From an uncultured Lachnospiraceae bacterium (GTDB lineage Bacteria; Bacillota; Clostridia; Lachnospirales; Lachnospiraceae): a DNA stretch of 64,000 nt. The position numbers were made by a program, and so were the translations under genes. The DNA is taken from assembly GCA_902763335.1 (NCBI GenBank), contig CACWRR010000002.1:1-64000 (forward strand), written 5' to 3'. A model generated the notes under the pieces. It made no database searches. It was not told the origin of the DNA and saw only the letters and a list, made by a program, of their open reading frames with translations. Below, piece by piece: positions 1 through 9,266 of this stretch (within the stretch, counting starts at the first letter, position 1; every line of letters starts with the position of its first letter).

Positions 1-250
1 TAATAATACCGTCAGCCTGTATTTTGAGGATGATGATGAAACAGAAACCTACAGACTGGTTACATCCATAAGAGGAGATTCATTAAAAAATCTGATAAGC
101 ATTGAATCTCCCATAGGGAAGGCAATCATGGGTCATAAGGTAAATGACAGGGTGTATGTCAGAGTGAATGAGAACGCGGGCTATTATGTGATTATCAAAT
201 CCATTGAAAATACCGGTGATGACGGAAGCGACAGAATAAAGAGTTTTTAA
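1..250 (+). CDS. GreA/GreB-like transcription factor, C-terminal end (partial)
   Basis: Open reading frame entering from the left edge (frame starts at base 2) and stopping with TAA at 248-250; 82 residues are visible. The stretch with ESPIGKAIMGHKVNDRV is the hallmark of the C-terminal FKBP-like domain of GreA/GreB factors, which bind RNA polymerase near the secondary channel and help rescue backtracked complexes. The N-terminal coiled coil that would show whether this is a true GreA lies outside the window, so a Gre-domain protein of other function remains possible. It has no classical terminator; a cloverleaf repeat starts 10 bases after the stop. Confidence 0.7.
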   Translation, partial: NNTVSLYFEDDDETETYRLVTSIRGDSLKNLISIESPIGKAIMGHKVNDRVYVRVNENAGYYVIIKSIENTGDDGSDRIKSF

Positions 251-259
251 ACTATATTG

Positions 260-378
260 ATTCAGGTGTCAAAATGGTGCTACGCACCAGCCGAAGACAA
301 TATGTGATATTGCAAGCTAGCTTGCAAATACACATATTTGTCCCGGCTAGTCCCCGCAGGGGATTTTGACACCTGAAT
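260..378. repeat. Cloverleaf-shaped intergenic repeat, copy 1
   Basis: A 16-bp outer stem (260-275 with 363-378, perfect) encloses three arms: GGTGC-TAC-GCACC (276-288), a long arm around the 18-bp palindrome TTGCAAGCTAGCTTGCAA flanked by TATGTG/CACATA, and TCCCC-GCA-GGGGA (351-363, sharing base 363 with the outer stem). A second copy lies at 15027-15141. No reading frame is seen inside. It could be a small non-autonomous mobile element, a structured RNA or a processing/termination element; the last arm is followed by TTTT. Confidence 0.8.
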
Positions 379-422
379 TACATATTACTCACTAAAAAAC
401 ATATACTATATCAAAAAAAATC

Positions 423-451
423 TTGCCAAACCCTTTAAAGTATGTTAAAGT
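423..451 (+). promoter_or_regulatory. Promoter of rplS
   Basis: TTGCCA at 423-428 and TAAAGT at 446-451 with a 17-base spacer, a housekeeping sigma-type promoter. The roughly 75 bases between it and rplS could hold a ribosomal leader RNA such as the L19 leader known in Firmicutes, but I could not confirm its fold. Confidence 0.55.
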
Positions 452-530
452 AGCAATGTTGTGAGAAATGGATGGTCCTCTGTTACGGGATAAGTATTAA
501 GAACATCTAAATATTAAGGAGGTCACACAA

Positions 531-878
531 ATGAACGATATTATAAGAAGCATTGAAGCTGGTCAGATGAAGGCTGAAGTACCTGAGTTCCACGTAGGAG
601 ATACAGTAAGGGTACACGCTAAGATTAAAGAAGGAAACCGTGAAAGAATACAGGTATTCGAAGGAACTGTATTAAAGAGACAGGGTGGAAGCTCAAGAGA
701 GACATTTACTGTAAGAAAGTTCTCTAACGGAATCGGAGTTGAGAAGACTTGGCCATTACATTCACCTTCAGTTGATAAGATTGAAGTAGTACGTTTTGGT
801 AAAGTAAGAAGAGCTAAACTTAACTACTTGAGAGACAGAGTTGGTAAGGCTGCAAAGGTAAAAGAATTAGTAAAATAG
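531..878 (+). CDS. rplS: 50S ribosomal protein L19
   Basis: A 115-residue protein with the typical L19 sequence: [29 protein letters not shown] and [21 protein letters not shown]19 sits at the interface of the two ribosomal subunits. Length is normal for the family. An AAGGAGG site lies nine bases before the ATG. The gene has its own promoter and a terminator directly after it, so it is probably made as a single-gene transcript with some read-through into lepB. Confidence 0.98.
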   Translation: MNDIIRSIEAGQMKAEVPEFHVGDTVRVHAKIKEGNRERIQVFEGTVLKRQGGSSRETFTVRKFSNGIGVEKTWPLHSPSVDKIEVVRFGKVRRAKLNYLRDRVGKAAKVKELVK

Positions 879-889
879 CTTTCAGATTT

Positions 890-924
890 AAAGGACAGGT
901 ACGTTATGTATTTTGTCCTTTTTT
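890..924 (+). terminator. Intrinsic terminator after rplS
   Basis: AAAGGACA (890-897) pairs with TGTCCTTT (914-921), followed by a run of T to 924. The structure covers the upstream in-frame ATG at 906 of lepB, which argues for the lepB start at 948. Confidence 0.75.
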
Positions 925-947
925 CAGAGTATTGGGAGAGTAAGCTT

Positions 948-1523
948 ATGGAATTTTATAGAAGAATGCCGGATGAAAATATTTTTACGGATGTTATTAT
1001 TAAATGGGTTGTGGACGTGGTAACTGTGATAGTTATCGCTGTTTTTATTGCCATATATTTATGCAATGAAGAAAAAGTAGTGGGTAATTCTATGGCATCA
1101 ACCTTAAACAGCAATGAGAAAGTTTTTGTGGATACGATAAAATACAACATATTCGATCCGGACAGATATGATGTGATTCGTTTCAGCACTATGTCTGAAG
1201 ACGGCACAAAAGAGACATATATAAAGAGAATAGTCGGCATGCCCGGTGAAACCGTACAGATAAAAAACGGGAAAATATATATAAATGATAAAGAACTTGA
1301 TTATGGAGAAAAGGACGAAGGAATAGTTAATGCGGGTATGGCAGCAGACGGGGTTAAACTTGGCAAAAATGAATATTTTGTAATGGGAGATAACTGGAAC
1401 AGCAGTGAAGACAGCCGTTTTACAAGTATCGGAAAAGTAAAATTAAAAGATATAGAAGGAAAAGTATGGCTTAGAGTAGCACCATTTGCAAGAATGGGAA
1501 TTGTAGGTGATTTGAAAAAATAG
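948..1523 (+). CDS. lepB: Signal peptidase I
   Basis: Type I signal peptidase that removes signal peptides from exported proteins at the outer face of the membrane. From the start used here it has 191 residues. One membrane segment (about residues 20-38) is followed by the catalytic serine motif GNSMASTL, the lysine motif YIKRIVGMPGE and the box GDNWNSSEDSR. A longer start at 906 is in frame, but it lies inside the rplS terminator and lacks a good ribosome site; ATG 948 has GGGAGAG before it. It is followed after 24 bases by rbgA. Confidence 0.93.
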   Translation: MEFYRRMPDENIFTDVIIKWVVDVVTVIVIAVFIAIYLCNEEKVVGNSMASTLNSNEKVFVDTIKYNIFDPDRYDVIRFSTMSEDGTKETYIKRIVGMPGETVQIKNGKIYINDKELDYGEKDEGIVNAGMAADGVKLGKNEYFVMGDNWNSSEDSRFTSIGKVKLKDIEGKVWLRVAPFARMGIVGDLKK

Positions 1524-1547
1524 CCATTAGAAGGAAAGGATGAAATT

Positions 1548-2390
1548 ATGAATTATCAATGGTACCCGGGGCATATGACAAAGGCAAAGAGAATGATGCA
1601 GGAAGATATAAAGCTGATAGATCTTGTCATAGAACTTGTCGATGCCAGACTGCCGATGAGCAGCAGAAATCCGGATATAGACAGTCTCGGAAAAGGAAAA
1701 TCAAGACTTATATTACTGAATAAGGCAGATTTGGCGGATCCGAAATTAAATGATAAATGGGAAGAGTTTTTCTATAAAAAAGGTTACTTTGTTGTTCAGA
1801 TAAACTCAAGAAACGGAAATGGAATAAAGAGCATCAATGGTATAATTCAGCAGGCATGTGCAGAAAAGATAGAAAGAGACAGAAGACGTGGAATCATGAA
1901 CAGGCCGGTAAGAGCCATGGTTGTGGGAATACCGAATGTCGGTAAATCAACATTTATAAATGCGTATGCAGGTAAAGCCTGTGCAAAAACGGGAAATAAG
2001 CCGGGTGTTACAAAGGGAAAACAATGGATAAGACTCAATAAAAATGTTGAATTATTAGACACTCCGGGAATTTTGTGGCCAAAATTTGAGAATCAGACTG
2101 TTGGAATGAAACTTGCAATGGCAGGTTCTATAAGAGATGAGATTTTAAATATTGATGAGCTTGCAATAGAGCTTATAAAGTATCTTCATAAGGAATATGA
2201 GGGAATGCTTTCGGAGAGATTTCAGATAGAAGAGAGTGATGATGCACTTAATACCCTTGAGGAAATAGCTAAAGTAAGAGGATGCATATCTAAAGGGGCA
2301 GGCCTTGATTTGTCAAAGGCTTCAGCACTTATTATGGAAGAATTCAGAAACGGTAAAATAGGAAGAATTACATTGGAAAAACCAAATTAA
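1548..2390 (+). CDS. rbgA: Ribosome biogenesis GTPase YlqF/RbgA
   Basis: A 280-residue GTPase with circularly permuted motifs, as in the YlqF/RbgA family: the NKAD specificity motif (about residue 58) comes before the P-loop GIPNVGKST (about 127) and DTPG (about 173). The N-terminus WYPGHMTKAKRMM is a family signature. In Bacillus, RbgA acts late in assembly of the 50S subunit. The position between lepB and rnhB matches Bacillus gene order. Confidence 0.96.
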   Translation: MNYQWYPGHMTKAKRMMQEDIKLIDLVIELVDARLPMSSRNPDIDSLGKGKSRLILLNKADLADPKLNDKWEEFFYKKGYFVVQINSRNGNGIKSINGIIQQACAEKIERDRRRGIMNRPVRAMVVGIPNVGKSTFINAYAGKACAKTGNKPGVTKGKQWIRLNKNVELLDTPGILWPKFENQTVGMKLAMAGSIRDEILNIDELAIELIKYLHKEYEGMLSERFQIEESDDALNTLEEIAKVRGCISKGAGLDLSKASALIMEEFRNGKIGRITLEKPN

Positions 2391-2429
2391 CAGCCGGGAG
2401 CGGCTGTCAGTTTGAAAATGGAGACAGAC

Positions 2430-3194
2430 ATGGAAAAAATGGATACTATATGTGGCATAAAATCACAGGCTGCATCTATAAATATATCAGAAATTCAGGA
2501 GTTTATAAATCTGTATAATGATGATGAAAGAATTGGCGTGCAGAAGATAATTGCCAGCGTATTAAAAAGAAAAGATAAATATGAAAAGGAACTTGAAAGA
2601 CTTAAGGAAATGCACAGATATGAGAATGAGTACAGAAACTATAAGTATATTTGCGGCATAGATGAGGTCGGAAGAGGTCCTTTTGCAGGACCTGTGGTGG
2701 CAGGTGCGGTTATATTGCCTTCAGACTGCAATATCTTATACATTAATGATTCAAAAAAATTATCAGCAGCCAAGAGAGAGGAACTGTATGATGAAATAAT
2801 GGAGAGAGCTATTGCTGTCGGACTCGGAGTCGTTTCACCGCAGGTTATAGATGAGATAAATATTTTACAGGCTACATATGAGGCAATGCGGATTGCCATT
2901 AAAAATCTGTCTGTAAAACCCGATATATTATTAAATGATGCCGTTAAAATTCCGAAAGTGGATATTCCACAGGTATCCATAATAAAGGGAGATGCCAAAA
3001 GTGTATCCATTGCAGCGGCAAGTATAGTGGCAAAGGTGACAAGAGACCGTATGATGGTTGAATATGATAAGATATATCCTGAATATAACTTTGCGGATAA
3101 TAAAGGATATGGCTCGGAAAAGCACAGAGAGGCATTAAAGAAGTTTGGACCTACGCCTATACATAGAAATACATTTATCAAAAATTACGTGTAG
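2430..3194 (+). CDS. rnhB: Ribonuclease HII
   Basis: Endonuclease that cuts the RNA strand of RNA/DNA hybrids and single ribonucleotides in DNA. The active-site motif DEVGRGPFAGP starts at about residue 75, followed by NDSKKLS and AAASIVAKVTRD; the acidic metal ligands are in place. About 70 extra N-terminal residues precede the catalytic domain, as in many Firmicutes homologues. In-frame starts exist at TTG 2412 and ATG 2418, but GGAG at 2420-2423 is spaced six bases from ATG 2430, which I prefer. A small hairpin (CAGCCG-GGAG-CGGCTG, 2391-2406) lies just upstream. Confidence 0.95.
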   Translation: MEKMDTICGIKSQAASINISEIQEFINLYNDDERIGVQKIIASVLKRKDKYEKELERLKEMHRYENEYRNYKYICGIDEVGRGPFAGPVVAGAVILPSDCNILYINDSKKLSAAKREELYDEIMERAIAVGLGVVSPQVIDEINILQATYEAMRIAIKNLSVKPDILLNDAVKIPKVDIPQVSIIKGDAKSVSIAAASIVAKVTRDRMMVEYDKIYPEYNFADNKGYGSEKHREALKKFGPTPIHRNTFIKNYV

Positions 3195-3206
3195 GAGGGA
3201 ACGCCT

Positions 3207-5063
3207 ATGAACATCAATCTGGGTATGGGAGACAATACATTGCAGAATCCGTTATTAAATATGCAGACGGATAGTGCGTCAGGTAAAATGGATAGTCAGC
3301 AGATTGTCACGGGCAATACCACAGATATAAGAAATCTTATGCCCGGACAGATGTTTGAAGGAAATGTAGCGGATATAAATGAAACACTGGCTAAGATAAT
3401 ATTAGGTGATAATACAGTGTTAAATGCAACGTTGCAGGAGGACGTAAATATTAATATAGGGGATAATGTGACATTTGTTGTAAAAGATAATACGGGTGGC
3501 AAAATAGTGCTGAAACCGGTTATGGAAAGCGGGATAAATGACAAATTTATAGACAAAGTTCTTAATGCTACCGGTATATCGGTGAGTTCTTCTCATAAAG
3601 AGGTTGTGAATGAACTTATGAAACAGGGACAGCCTGTGGACAGGCAGACTATATTAGATGTTATCAGGGCAAATGTGAAATATCCTGATATGCCTGTATC
3701 AGACATTGTAACAATGAACAAATCCGGTATCTCATTTACGGATGAAAATGTTGAAATGTATTCTGCCTTTATAAAAAATGAGGGAAAAATATCTGAATAT
3801 ATTAAAAATGTAGTGGATGATATACCTGATATGATTTTAAACAGTTTTGAAAATGCAGGTAAAGAAGAGACTATAAATTTTGTTGAAAAACTTTTTAATA
3901 TATTTACTGACAATGACAGTGAAATGGCAGATGTTATACCTGAAGTGGCAGATGGCACTACTAATGATGAGACATTCCATGTTCCTTCAGATAATTATGG
4001 GACAGCAACGGAGAATACAGACAATAAAACAGATACAAATGTAAATCTGAATATAGATGCGAATGCAAATATAAGCGAAAATGAGAGTATAACATTTAAT
4101 AAACCGGATGAGCAGGTACAGATAAAAGAAAAAGAACAGCTTCCGGTAAAGGAAGAAACAGCTGCGGATACAGGTAAGACTGAGCAGGTAAAAGAATCTG
4201 TAAATGATAATCCGGTTAAAATGTCTGAAAAGAATGAATCTTTTGACGGATTAAAGGAAAATGCAACGGAAGAACTTAAAGAAACAGCGCAAAAACTTGC
4301 CGACGCAGCACAAAACGATACAGGTTATGAAAAATTCAGTGAATTGAAGGATAAATTATTTAATCTGATAAAGAGACTGCCGGATAAAGAGGCTGAAAAA
4401 TTCATAAAAAGTGATGAATTTTTAAAAGTAGTAAAGGATACCGTAAAAGGCAGATTTTTCTTAAAACCGGACAGGATAGTTATGTCGGATGATTCAAAGA
4501 AATATATTAAAGATGTACTTGTAAAAATAAACAGGCAGATGGAAGAATTGTCTGATATTGTAAAAAACAGCGTATCCAAAAATGAAATCGATGAAAAAAA
4601 TGCAAAGACAATATTAAATGATATCAAAAACACGGGCGGAAATATGAATTTCATGAATGAATTTAACAATCATGTGGCATCGTATATTCAGATTCCGGTA
4701 AAGTTTTCAAATGAGGAGACAGCGGGCGAACTTTATATTTATAACAAAAATAAAAAGGTGACAGCGGAGGACGGAATAACAGCTTTTCTTCATTTTGATT
4801 TAGAAAACTTAGGAGCAACGGATATCAGAATAAAATTAAAGGGAAAGGGCATAAAACTTTCCTTTGAACTCGATGATAAGATAAGTGCCGGACTTGTGGA
4901 TGAACATTTCGTACAGCTTCAGGAGAAACTGGAGAAAAAGGGATATAACGTAAATTACACTGTAAGTGAAAAGAAACGTGAAAGCGAAAGTGTTCTAAAA
5001 GATATTTTAGATAATGGAGAATCAGGAAAAATAAAGAGGTATACGTTTGATATAAGAACATAA
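3207..5063 (+). CDS. YlqG-like protein with FliK-type C-terminal domain
   Basis: A 618-residue protein with an N-terminal beta-rich part, a long acidic, Asn/Lys/Glu-rich middle section (about residues 240-370) and a C-terminal domain (about 480-600) resembling the flagellar hook-length control domain of FliK: a two-lobed pattern around LHFDLENLGATDIRIKLKG and a closing helix LQEKLEKKGY. In Bacillus the same place between rnhB and the FlhB-like ylqH is taken by ylqG, so position and size agree. Function is unknown; no flagellar genes are nearby. Assignment rests on context plus a weak domain resemblance. Confidence 0.6.
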   Translation: MNINLGMGDNTLQNPLLNMQTDSASGKMDSQQIVTGNTTDIRNLMPGQMFEGNVADINETLAKIILGDNTVLNATLQEDVNINIGDNVTFVVKDNTGGKIVLKPVMESGINDKFIDKVLNATGISVSSSHKEVVNELMKQGQPVDRQTILDVIRANVKYPDMPVSDIVTMNKSGISFTDENVEMYSAFIKNEGKISEYIKNVVDDIPDMILNSFENAGKEETINFVEKLFNIFTDNDSEMADVIPEVADGTTNDETFHVPSDNYGTATENTDNKTDTNVNLNIDANANISENESITFNKPDEQVQIKEKEQLPVKEETAADTGKTEQVKESVNDNPVKMSEKNESFDGLKENATEELKETAQKLADAAQNDTGYEKFSELKDKLFNLIKRLPDKEAEKFIKSDEFLKVVKDTVKGRFFLKPDRIVMSDDSKKYIKDVLVKINRQMEELSDIVKNSVSKNEIDEKNAKTILNDIKNTGGNMNFMNEFNNHVASYIQIPVKFSNEETAGELYIYNKNKKVTAEDGITAFLHFDLENLGATDIRIKLKGKGIKLSFELDDKISAGLVDEHFVQLQEKLEKKGYNVNYTVSEKKRESESVLKDILDNGESGKIKRYTFDIRT

Positions 5064-5095
5064 ACCGGTTATGGAATGTGAGGTGTCTGTCAGAT

Positions 5096-5368
5096 ATGGA
5101 AAATAAGAAGAAAACGGCAGTAGCTTTAAAGTATGAATATGGTGATGAGGCTCCCAGAGTTGTTGCATCGGGAAAGGGAGTACTTGCTGAAAAAATTATC
5201 GGTAAGGCAGAGGATGCGGATGTTCCGGTATATAAGGATGAAAAACTGGCAAAATCACTGTCAGCTTTAGAGATAGGTGAGGCAATTCCACCGGAATTAT
5301 ACGAGGTTGTGGCAGAAATACTTGTATTTGTAGATGATATGGACAGACTGAGGAGTAAAATATTATAG
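5096..5368 (+). CDS. FlhB-like cytoplasmic domain protein (YlqH family)
   Basis: A 90-residue protein matching only the C-terminal cytoplasmic part of FlhB/EscU, the export-switch protein of type III secretion: YKDEKLAKSLSALEIGEAIPPELYEVVAEIL is the conserved stretch, split here by my quoting only its ends (YKDEKLAKSL, IPPELYEVVAEIL). The autocleavage motif NPTH of true FlhB is not present; the matching place reads APRVVASGKG. A GTG start at 5078 is possible, but GAGG at 5080-5083 better serves ATG 5096. It follows the YlqG-like gene as in Bacillus. Confidence 0.8.
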   Translation: MENKKKTAVALKYEYGDEAPRVVASGKGVLAEKIIGKAEDADVPVYKDEKLAKSLSALEIGEAIPPELYEVVAEILVFVDDMDRLRSKIL

Positions 5369-5371
5369 GAT

Positions 5372-5728
5372 ATGGAGAATAAAAGGGCTACCGGCACGGC
5401 ATATGAAAAAAAGGCAGCAGAGTATCTGAAGGAAAATGGATATGATATTATTGAGTGCAATTTCAGATGCCGTTATGGGGAGATAGATATAATAGCAAAA
5501 GATGAAAAAACACTGGTGTTTGCCGAAGTAAAATACAGAAGCAGTTTAAGGTATGGAATGCCATATGAGGCAGTGAACCGTGGCAAGCAGAGAAAGATAA
5601 TGCTGACAGCAGAGTATTACAGGATGAAAAATAATGTTTCTGCTAATACAAACTGCAGATTTGATGTTATATCAATATTGGGAAATGAAATAGAACATAT
5701 AAAGAATGCGTTCGGAGGATGGTCATGA
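5372..5728 (+). CDS. YraN family (UPF0102) putative endonuclease
   Basis: A 118-residue protein of the YraN family, with a restriction-endonuclease-like fold. Visible motifs are GTAYEKKAAEYL near the N-terminus, then NFRCRYGEIDIIAKD and LVFAEVKYRS, which supply the D-ExK type metal site. The cellular role of the family is not settled; links to DNA recombination or repair have been proposed. It starts three bases after the FlhB-like gene and its stop overlaps the start of pgeF (ATGA at 5725). Confidence 0.9.
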   Translation: MENKRATGTAYEKKAAEYLKENGYDIIECNFRCRYGEIDIIAKDEKTLVFAEVKYRSSLRYGMPYEAVNRGKQRKIMLTAEYYRMKNNVSANTNCRFDVISILGNEIEHIKNAFGGWS

Positions 5729-6537
5729 GCTATATAGATGAAGTAATGAAAGAAGACGTACCGGTAATAACATATGATAAACTGACGGAGACGGGAATGG
5801 TTGAGCATGGATTTTCAACGAGAAAAGGCGGTGTCAGTGAAGGAGAATTTTCAACTATGAATCTTTCGCTTACACGGGGAGATAATAGAGATAAAGTACT
5901 CCGGAATTTTAAAATAATGGCAGACAGACTTAATATGCCATATGAAAATATGGTTTTATCTTCCCAGACACATACAACCAATATACGAGTAGTTACAAAA
6001 GCTGATAAGGGAAAAGGACTTGTTGTTCCGAAAGACTACGATGATATAGACGGACTTATGACCGATGAAAAGGGAATACCGTTAGTTACATTTTATGCAG
6101 ACTGCGTACCGTTATTCTTTCTCGACAAAGAGAAGTGTGTTATAGCATTATCACATTCAGGCTGGAGGGGAACAGTACAGAAGATGGGACTTGTAACAGT
6201 GAGAAATATGATGGAGACATACGGATGCAGACCGGAAAATATAATCGCATGTATAGGACCGTCTATATGTATGGATTGTTATGAAGTAAGTGAGGATGTA
6301 ATAATAGAGTTTGAAAAAAGTTTTGGCAGTGATGAGATGTTTTATAGAAAAGAAAACGGCAAGTACCAGCTTGATCTGTGGAAGGCAAATGAAATGGTAC
6401 TGTCGGAAGCAGGAATTTTGAAAGAAAATATAGAAAACAGACGCATTTGTACATGCTGCAATAGTGATTATCTGTTCTCCCACAGAAAGACAAATGGAAG
6501 AAGAGGAAACCTTGCGGCATTTATGATGCTTAAGTAA
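5725..6537 (+). CDS. pgeF: Peptidoglycan editing factor PgeF (YfiH, laccase-like domain)
   Basis: A 270-residue member of the YfiH/PgeF family. Metal and active-site motifs are visible: SSQTHTTNI (His), FYADCVPLFF (Cys), LSHSGWRGT (His), CIGPSICMDCYEV and the closing CTCCNSDYLFSHR. In E. coli the family removes wrongly incorporated amino acids from peptidoglycan precursors; older annotations call it polyphenol oxidase. ATG 5719 directly abuts GGAGG, so ATG 5725 (six-base spacer, ATGA overlap with yraN) is the better start. Confidence 0.92.
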   Translation: MSYIDEVMKEDVPVITYDKLTETGMVEHGFSTRKGGVSEGEFSTMNLSLTRGDNRDKVLRNFKIMADRLNMPYENMVLSSQTHTTNIRVVTKADKGKGLVVPKDYDDIDGLMTDEKGIPLVTFYADCVPLFFLDKEKCVIALSHSGWRGTVQKMGLVTVRNMMETYGCRPENIIACIGPSICMDCYEVSEDVIIEFEKSFGSDEMFYRKENGKYQLDLWKANEMVLSEAGILKENIENRRICTCCNSDYLFSHRKTNGRRGNLAAFMMLK

Positions 6538-6554
6538 AGGTTTGAGGTGAATAT

Positions 6555-7946
6555 ATGAAAGCCAAAGGACATGTAGTTAAAAGTGTCCGGGAAGGTTCTA
6601 TTGCAGAAGAACTGGAGATAGAACCGGGAGATACACTTTTAAAAATTAATAATGAAGATATAGAGGATATATTTGATTATCAGTTTCTTGTTGAAGATGA
6701 ATATATAGAAATACTTGTAAAGAAAGCTGATGGAGAAGAGTGGATATTAGAGGTAGAGAAGGATGCAGATGAAGACCTTGGAATAGAATTTGAGAATGGT
6801 CTGATGGATGATTACAGGTCGTGTCATAATAAATGTATATTCTGCTTTATAGACCAGATGCCTCCGGGAATGAGAGAAACATTATATTTTAAAGATGATG
6901 ATTCGAGACTTTCATTTCTTCAGGGAAATTATGTTACTCTTACCAATATGGCACAAAAGGATATAGACCGTATTATCAGATACCATTTAGGACCGATAAA
7001 TATATCTGTGCAGACAATGAATCCGGAGCTGAGGTGTAAAATGTTAAATAACAGATTTGCCGGAGATGCACTGAAAAATATAAAGACACTATATGAAGGT
7101 CAGATAGAGATGAATGGACAGGTTGTGCTGTGCAAAGGAATTAATGATGGTGCGGAGCTTGACAGGACGATACGTGAGCTTGCAGAATATATGCCGTATA
7201 TGCAGAGTATGTCCGTGGTTCCGTCAGGACTTACAAAATACAGAGATGGTCTGTTTCCGCTTGAGCCTTTTGAAAAAGAGGACGCAGAGAAAGTAATTGA
7301 TCAGATAGAAGAGTGGCAGAGGAAAATATATAAGGAACACGGTGTACATTTTGTGCAGGCAAGTGATGAGTGGTATATACTTGCGGAAAGGGACTTTCCG
7401 GAAGAAGAAAGATATGACGGTTATATACAGCTTGAAAACGGTGTTGGAATGATGAGACTTCTAAAAGAAGAATTTGAGGAAGCACTGGCAGCAGAAAAGG
7501 GCGACAGTAAAGTAAGAAATATGTCGCTTGCAACGGGTGTACTTGCATATCCCCTGATGTCACATTTGTGTGAGAGAATGAAGGAAAAGCTGATAAATAC
7601 AAATATAAAGTGTTATTGTATAAAGAACAAATTCTTTGGTGAGAGCATAACGGTATCAGGCCTTATAACAGGGCAGGATCTGATAGCACAGCTTAAGGAT
7701 AAAGAATTGGGAGAAACCCTGCTTCTGCCAAACAATATACTAAGAAGCGGTGAGGATGTGTTTTTGGATGATCTGACGCTCAGCGAAGTTGAAAACGCTT
7801 TACAAGTAAGGATAAATATTGTAGAATCAAGCGGGCAGGACTTTTTAAATTCTGTAAAGGGAATAGAAGAAAGACGTGTTAGAGATAATGGAAATTTTGT
7901 ATATATAGATGCATTTGACAGGAATGGAAATGGAGGTAAAGTATGA
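6555..7946 (+). CDS. DUF512 family radical SAM-type Fe-S protein with PDZ domain
   Basis: A 463-residue protein with an N-terminal PDZ-like domain (about 1-70; [19 protein letters not shown]), a CxxxCxxC cluster motif (CHNKCIFCF, about residue 90) typical of radical SAM enzymes, and the C-terminal DUF512 domain. The family is widespread in Clostridia and cyanobacteria, usually just before der, as here. Its reaction is unknown. It overlaps der by four bases (ATGA), suggesting coupled translation. Confidence 0.9.
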   Translation: MKAKGHVVKSVREGSIAEELEIEPGDTLLKINNEDIEDIFDYQFLVEDEYIEILVKKADGEEWILEVEKDADEDLGIEFENGLMDDYRSCHNKCIFCFIDQMPPGMRETLYFKDDDSRLSFLQGNYVTLTNMAQKDIDRIIRYHLGPINISVQTMNPELRCKMLNNRFAGDALKNIKTLYEGQIEMNGQVVLCKGINDGAELDRTIRELAEYMPYMQSMSVVPSGLTKYRDGLFPLEPFEKEDAEKVIDQIEEWQRKIYKEHGVHFVQASDEWYILAERDFPEEERYDGYIQLENGVGMMRLLKEEFEEALAAEKGDSKVRNMSLATGVLAYPLMSHLCERMKEKLINTNIKCYCIKNKFFGESITVSGLITGQDLIAQLKDKELGETLLLPNNILRSGEDVFLDDLTLSEVENALQVRINIVESSGQDFLNSVKGIEERRVRDNGNFVYIDAFDRNGNGGKV

Positions 7947-9265
7947 GTAAACCTATAGTAGCTATAGTGGGAAGACCAAATGTAGGTAAGTCTACATTGT
8001 TTAACGCTATGGCGGGAGAAATGATTTCTATCGTAAAAGATACTCCGGGAGTTACCAGAGACAGAATATATGCTGATGTTACCTGGCTGGATTACACATT
8101 TACCATGATAGATACAGGTGGTATAGAGCCGGATACGAATGATATAATATTATCACAGATGAGAGAACAGGCTGAGATAGCCATGGCTACTGCAGATGTT
8201 ATAGTATTTATGACAGACGTTAAGCAGGGACTTGTTGACGCTGATGCAAAAGTTGCTGATATGTTAAGAAGAAGCCGCAAACCGGTTATACTTGCCGTTA
8301 ATAAAGTAGATAATTTTGAAAAGTATATGCCGGATGTATATGAGTTTTATAATCTTGGAATAGGTGATCCGGTACCTATATCCGCCGGTTCAAGACTTGG
8401 AATAGGTGATCTGCTTGAGAAGATAGTTGAGCATTTCAAGGATATTGAAGGAACGGACGAGGAGGATGACAGACCGAGAGTAGCCATAGTAGGTAAACCG
8501 AATGTAGGTAAATCTTCTATTATAAACAGACTTCTCGGTGAAAACAGATGTATAGTGTCTAATATTGCAGGAACGACAAGGGATGCAGTGGACACAGAGA
8601 TAATACGAAACGGAAAAGAATATGTGTTTATAGATACGGCCGGTCTCAGGAGAAAAGCAAAAGTAAAGGAAGAGATAGAGCGTTACAGTATAATAAGAAC
8701 AGTTACGGCTGTAGAAAGAGCAGATGTGGTTGTTATCGTTATTGATGCTACTGAGGGTGTTACAGAGCAGGATGCAAAGATTGCCGGTATAGCCCATGAC
8801 AGAGGTAAAGGTATCCTTATTGCGGTGAACAAGTGGGATGCGATTGAAAAGAATGACAAGACAATATATGAGCATACTAACAGAATAAAAGAAGTTCTTT
8901 CGTTTATGCCATATGCAGAGATTATGTTTATATCTGCGGTTACGGGACAGCGTCTTAACAAGATGTTTGACTGGATAGACACGATTATTCAGAATCAGAA
9001 TATGAGAGTCGCAACAGGTGTATTAAATGAGATTATGGCAGAAGCAGTTGCATTGCAGCAGCCGCCGTCTGATAAAGGAAAGCGACTTAAATTGTTCTAT
9101 ATGACACAGGTTGCAGTTAAGCCACCGACATTTGTAATATTTGTAAATTCAAAGGAACTCATGCATTTTTCATATACACGTTATATAGAAAATAAAGTAA
9201 GAGAGGCTTTTGGATTCAGAGGTACATCGCTCAAATTTATCATAAGAGAAAGAAAGGAAAAATAA
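7943..9265 (+). CDS. der: Ribosome biogenesis GTPase Der (EngA)
   Basis: A 440-residue essential GTPase with two tandem G domains: first GRPNVGKST (residue 8), DTGG and NKVD; second GKPNVGKSS (about 183), DTAG and NKWD. A KH-like domain fills the last 90 residues. Der helps mature the 50S subunit. It is translated from an overlap with the DUF512 gene and followed by plsY after one base, so these genes form one operon. Confidence 0.98.
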   Translation: MSKPIVAIVGRPNVGKSTLFNAMAGEMISIVKDTPGVTRDRIYADVTWLDYTFTMIDTGGIEPDTNDIILSQMREQAEIAMATADVIVFMTDVKQGLVDADAKVADMLRRSRKPVILAVNKVDNFEKYMPDVYEFYNLGIGDPVPISAGSRLGIGDLLEKIVEHFKDIEGTDEEDDRPRVAIVGKPNVGKSSIINRLLGENRCIVSNIAGTTRDAVDTEIIRNGKEYVFIDTAGLRRKAKVKEEIERYSIIRTVTAVERADVVVIVIDATEGVTEQDAKIAGIAHDRGKGILIAVNKWDAIEKNDKTIYEHTNRIKEVLSFMPYAEIMFISAVTGQRLNKMFDWIDTIIQNQNMRVATGVLNEIMAEAVALQQPPSDKGKRLKLFYMTQVAVKPPTFVIFVNSKELMHFSYTRYIENKVREAFGFRGTSLKFIIRERKEK

Positions 9266-9266
9266 T

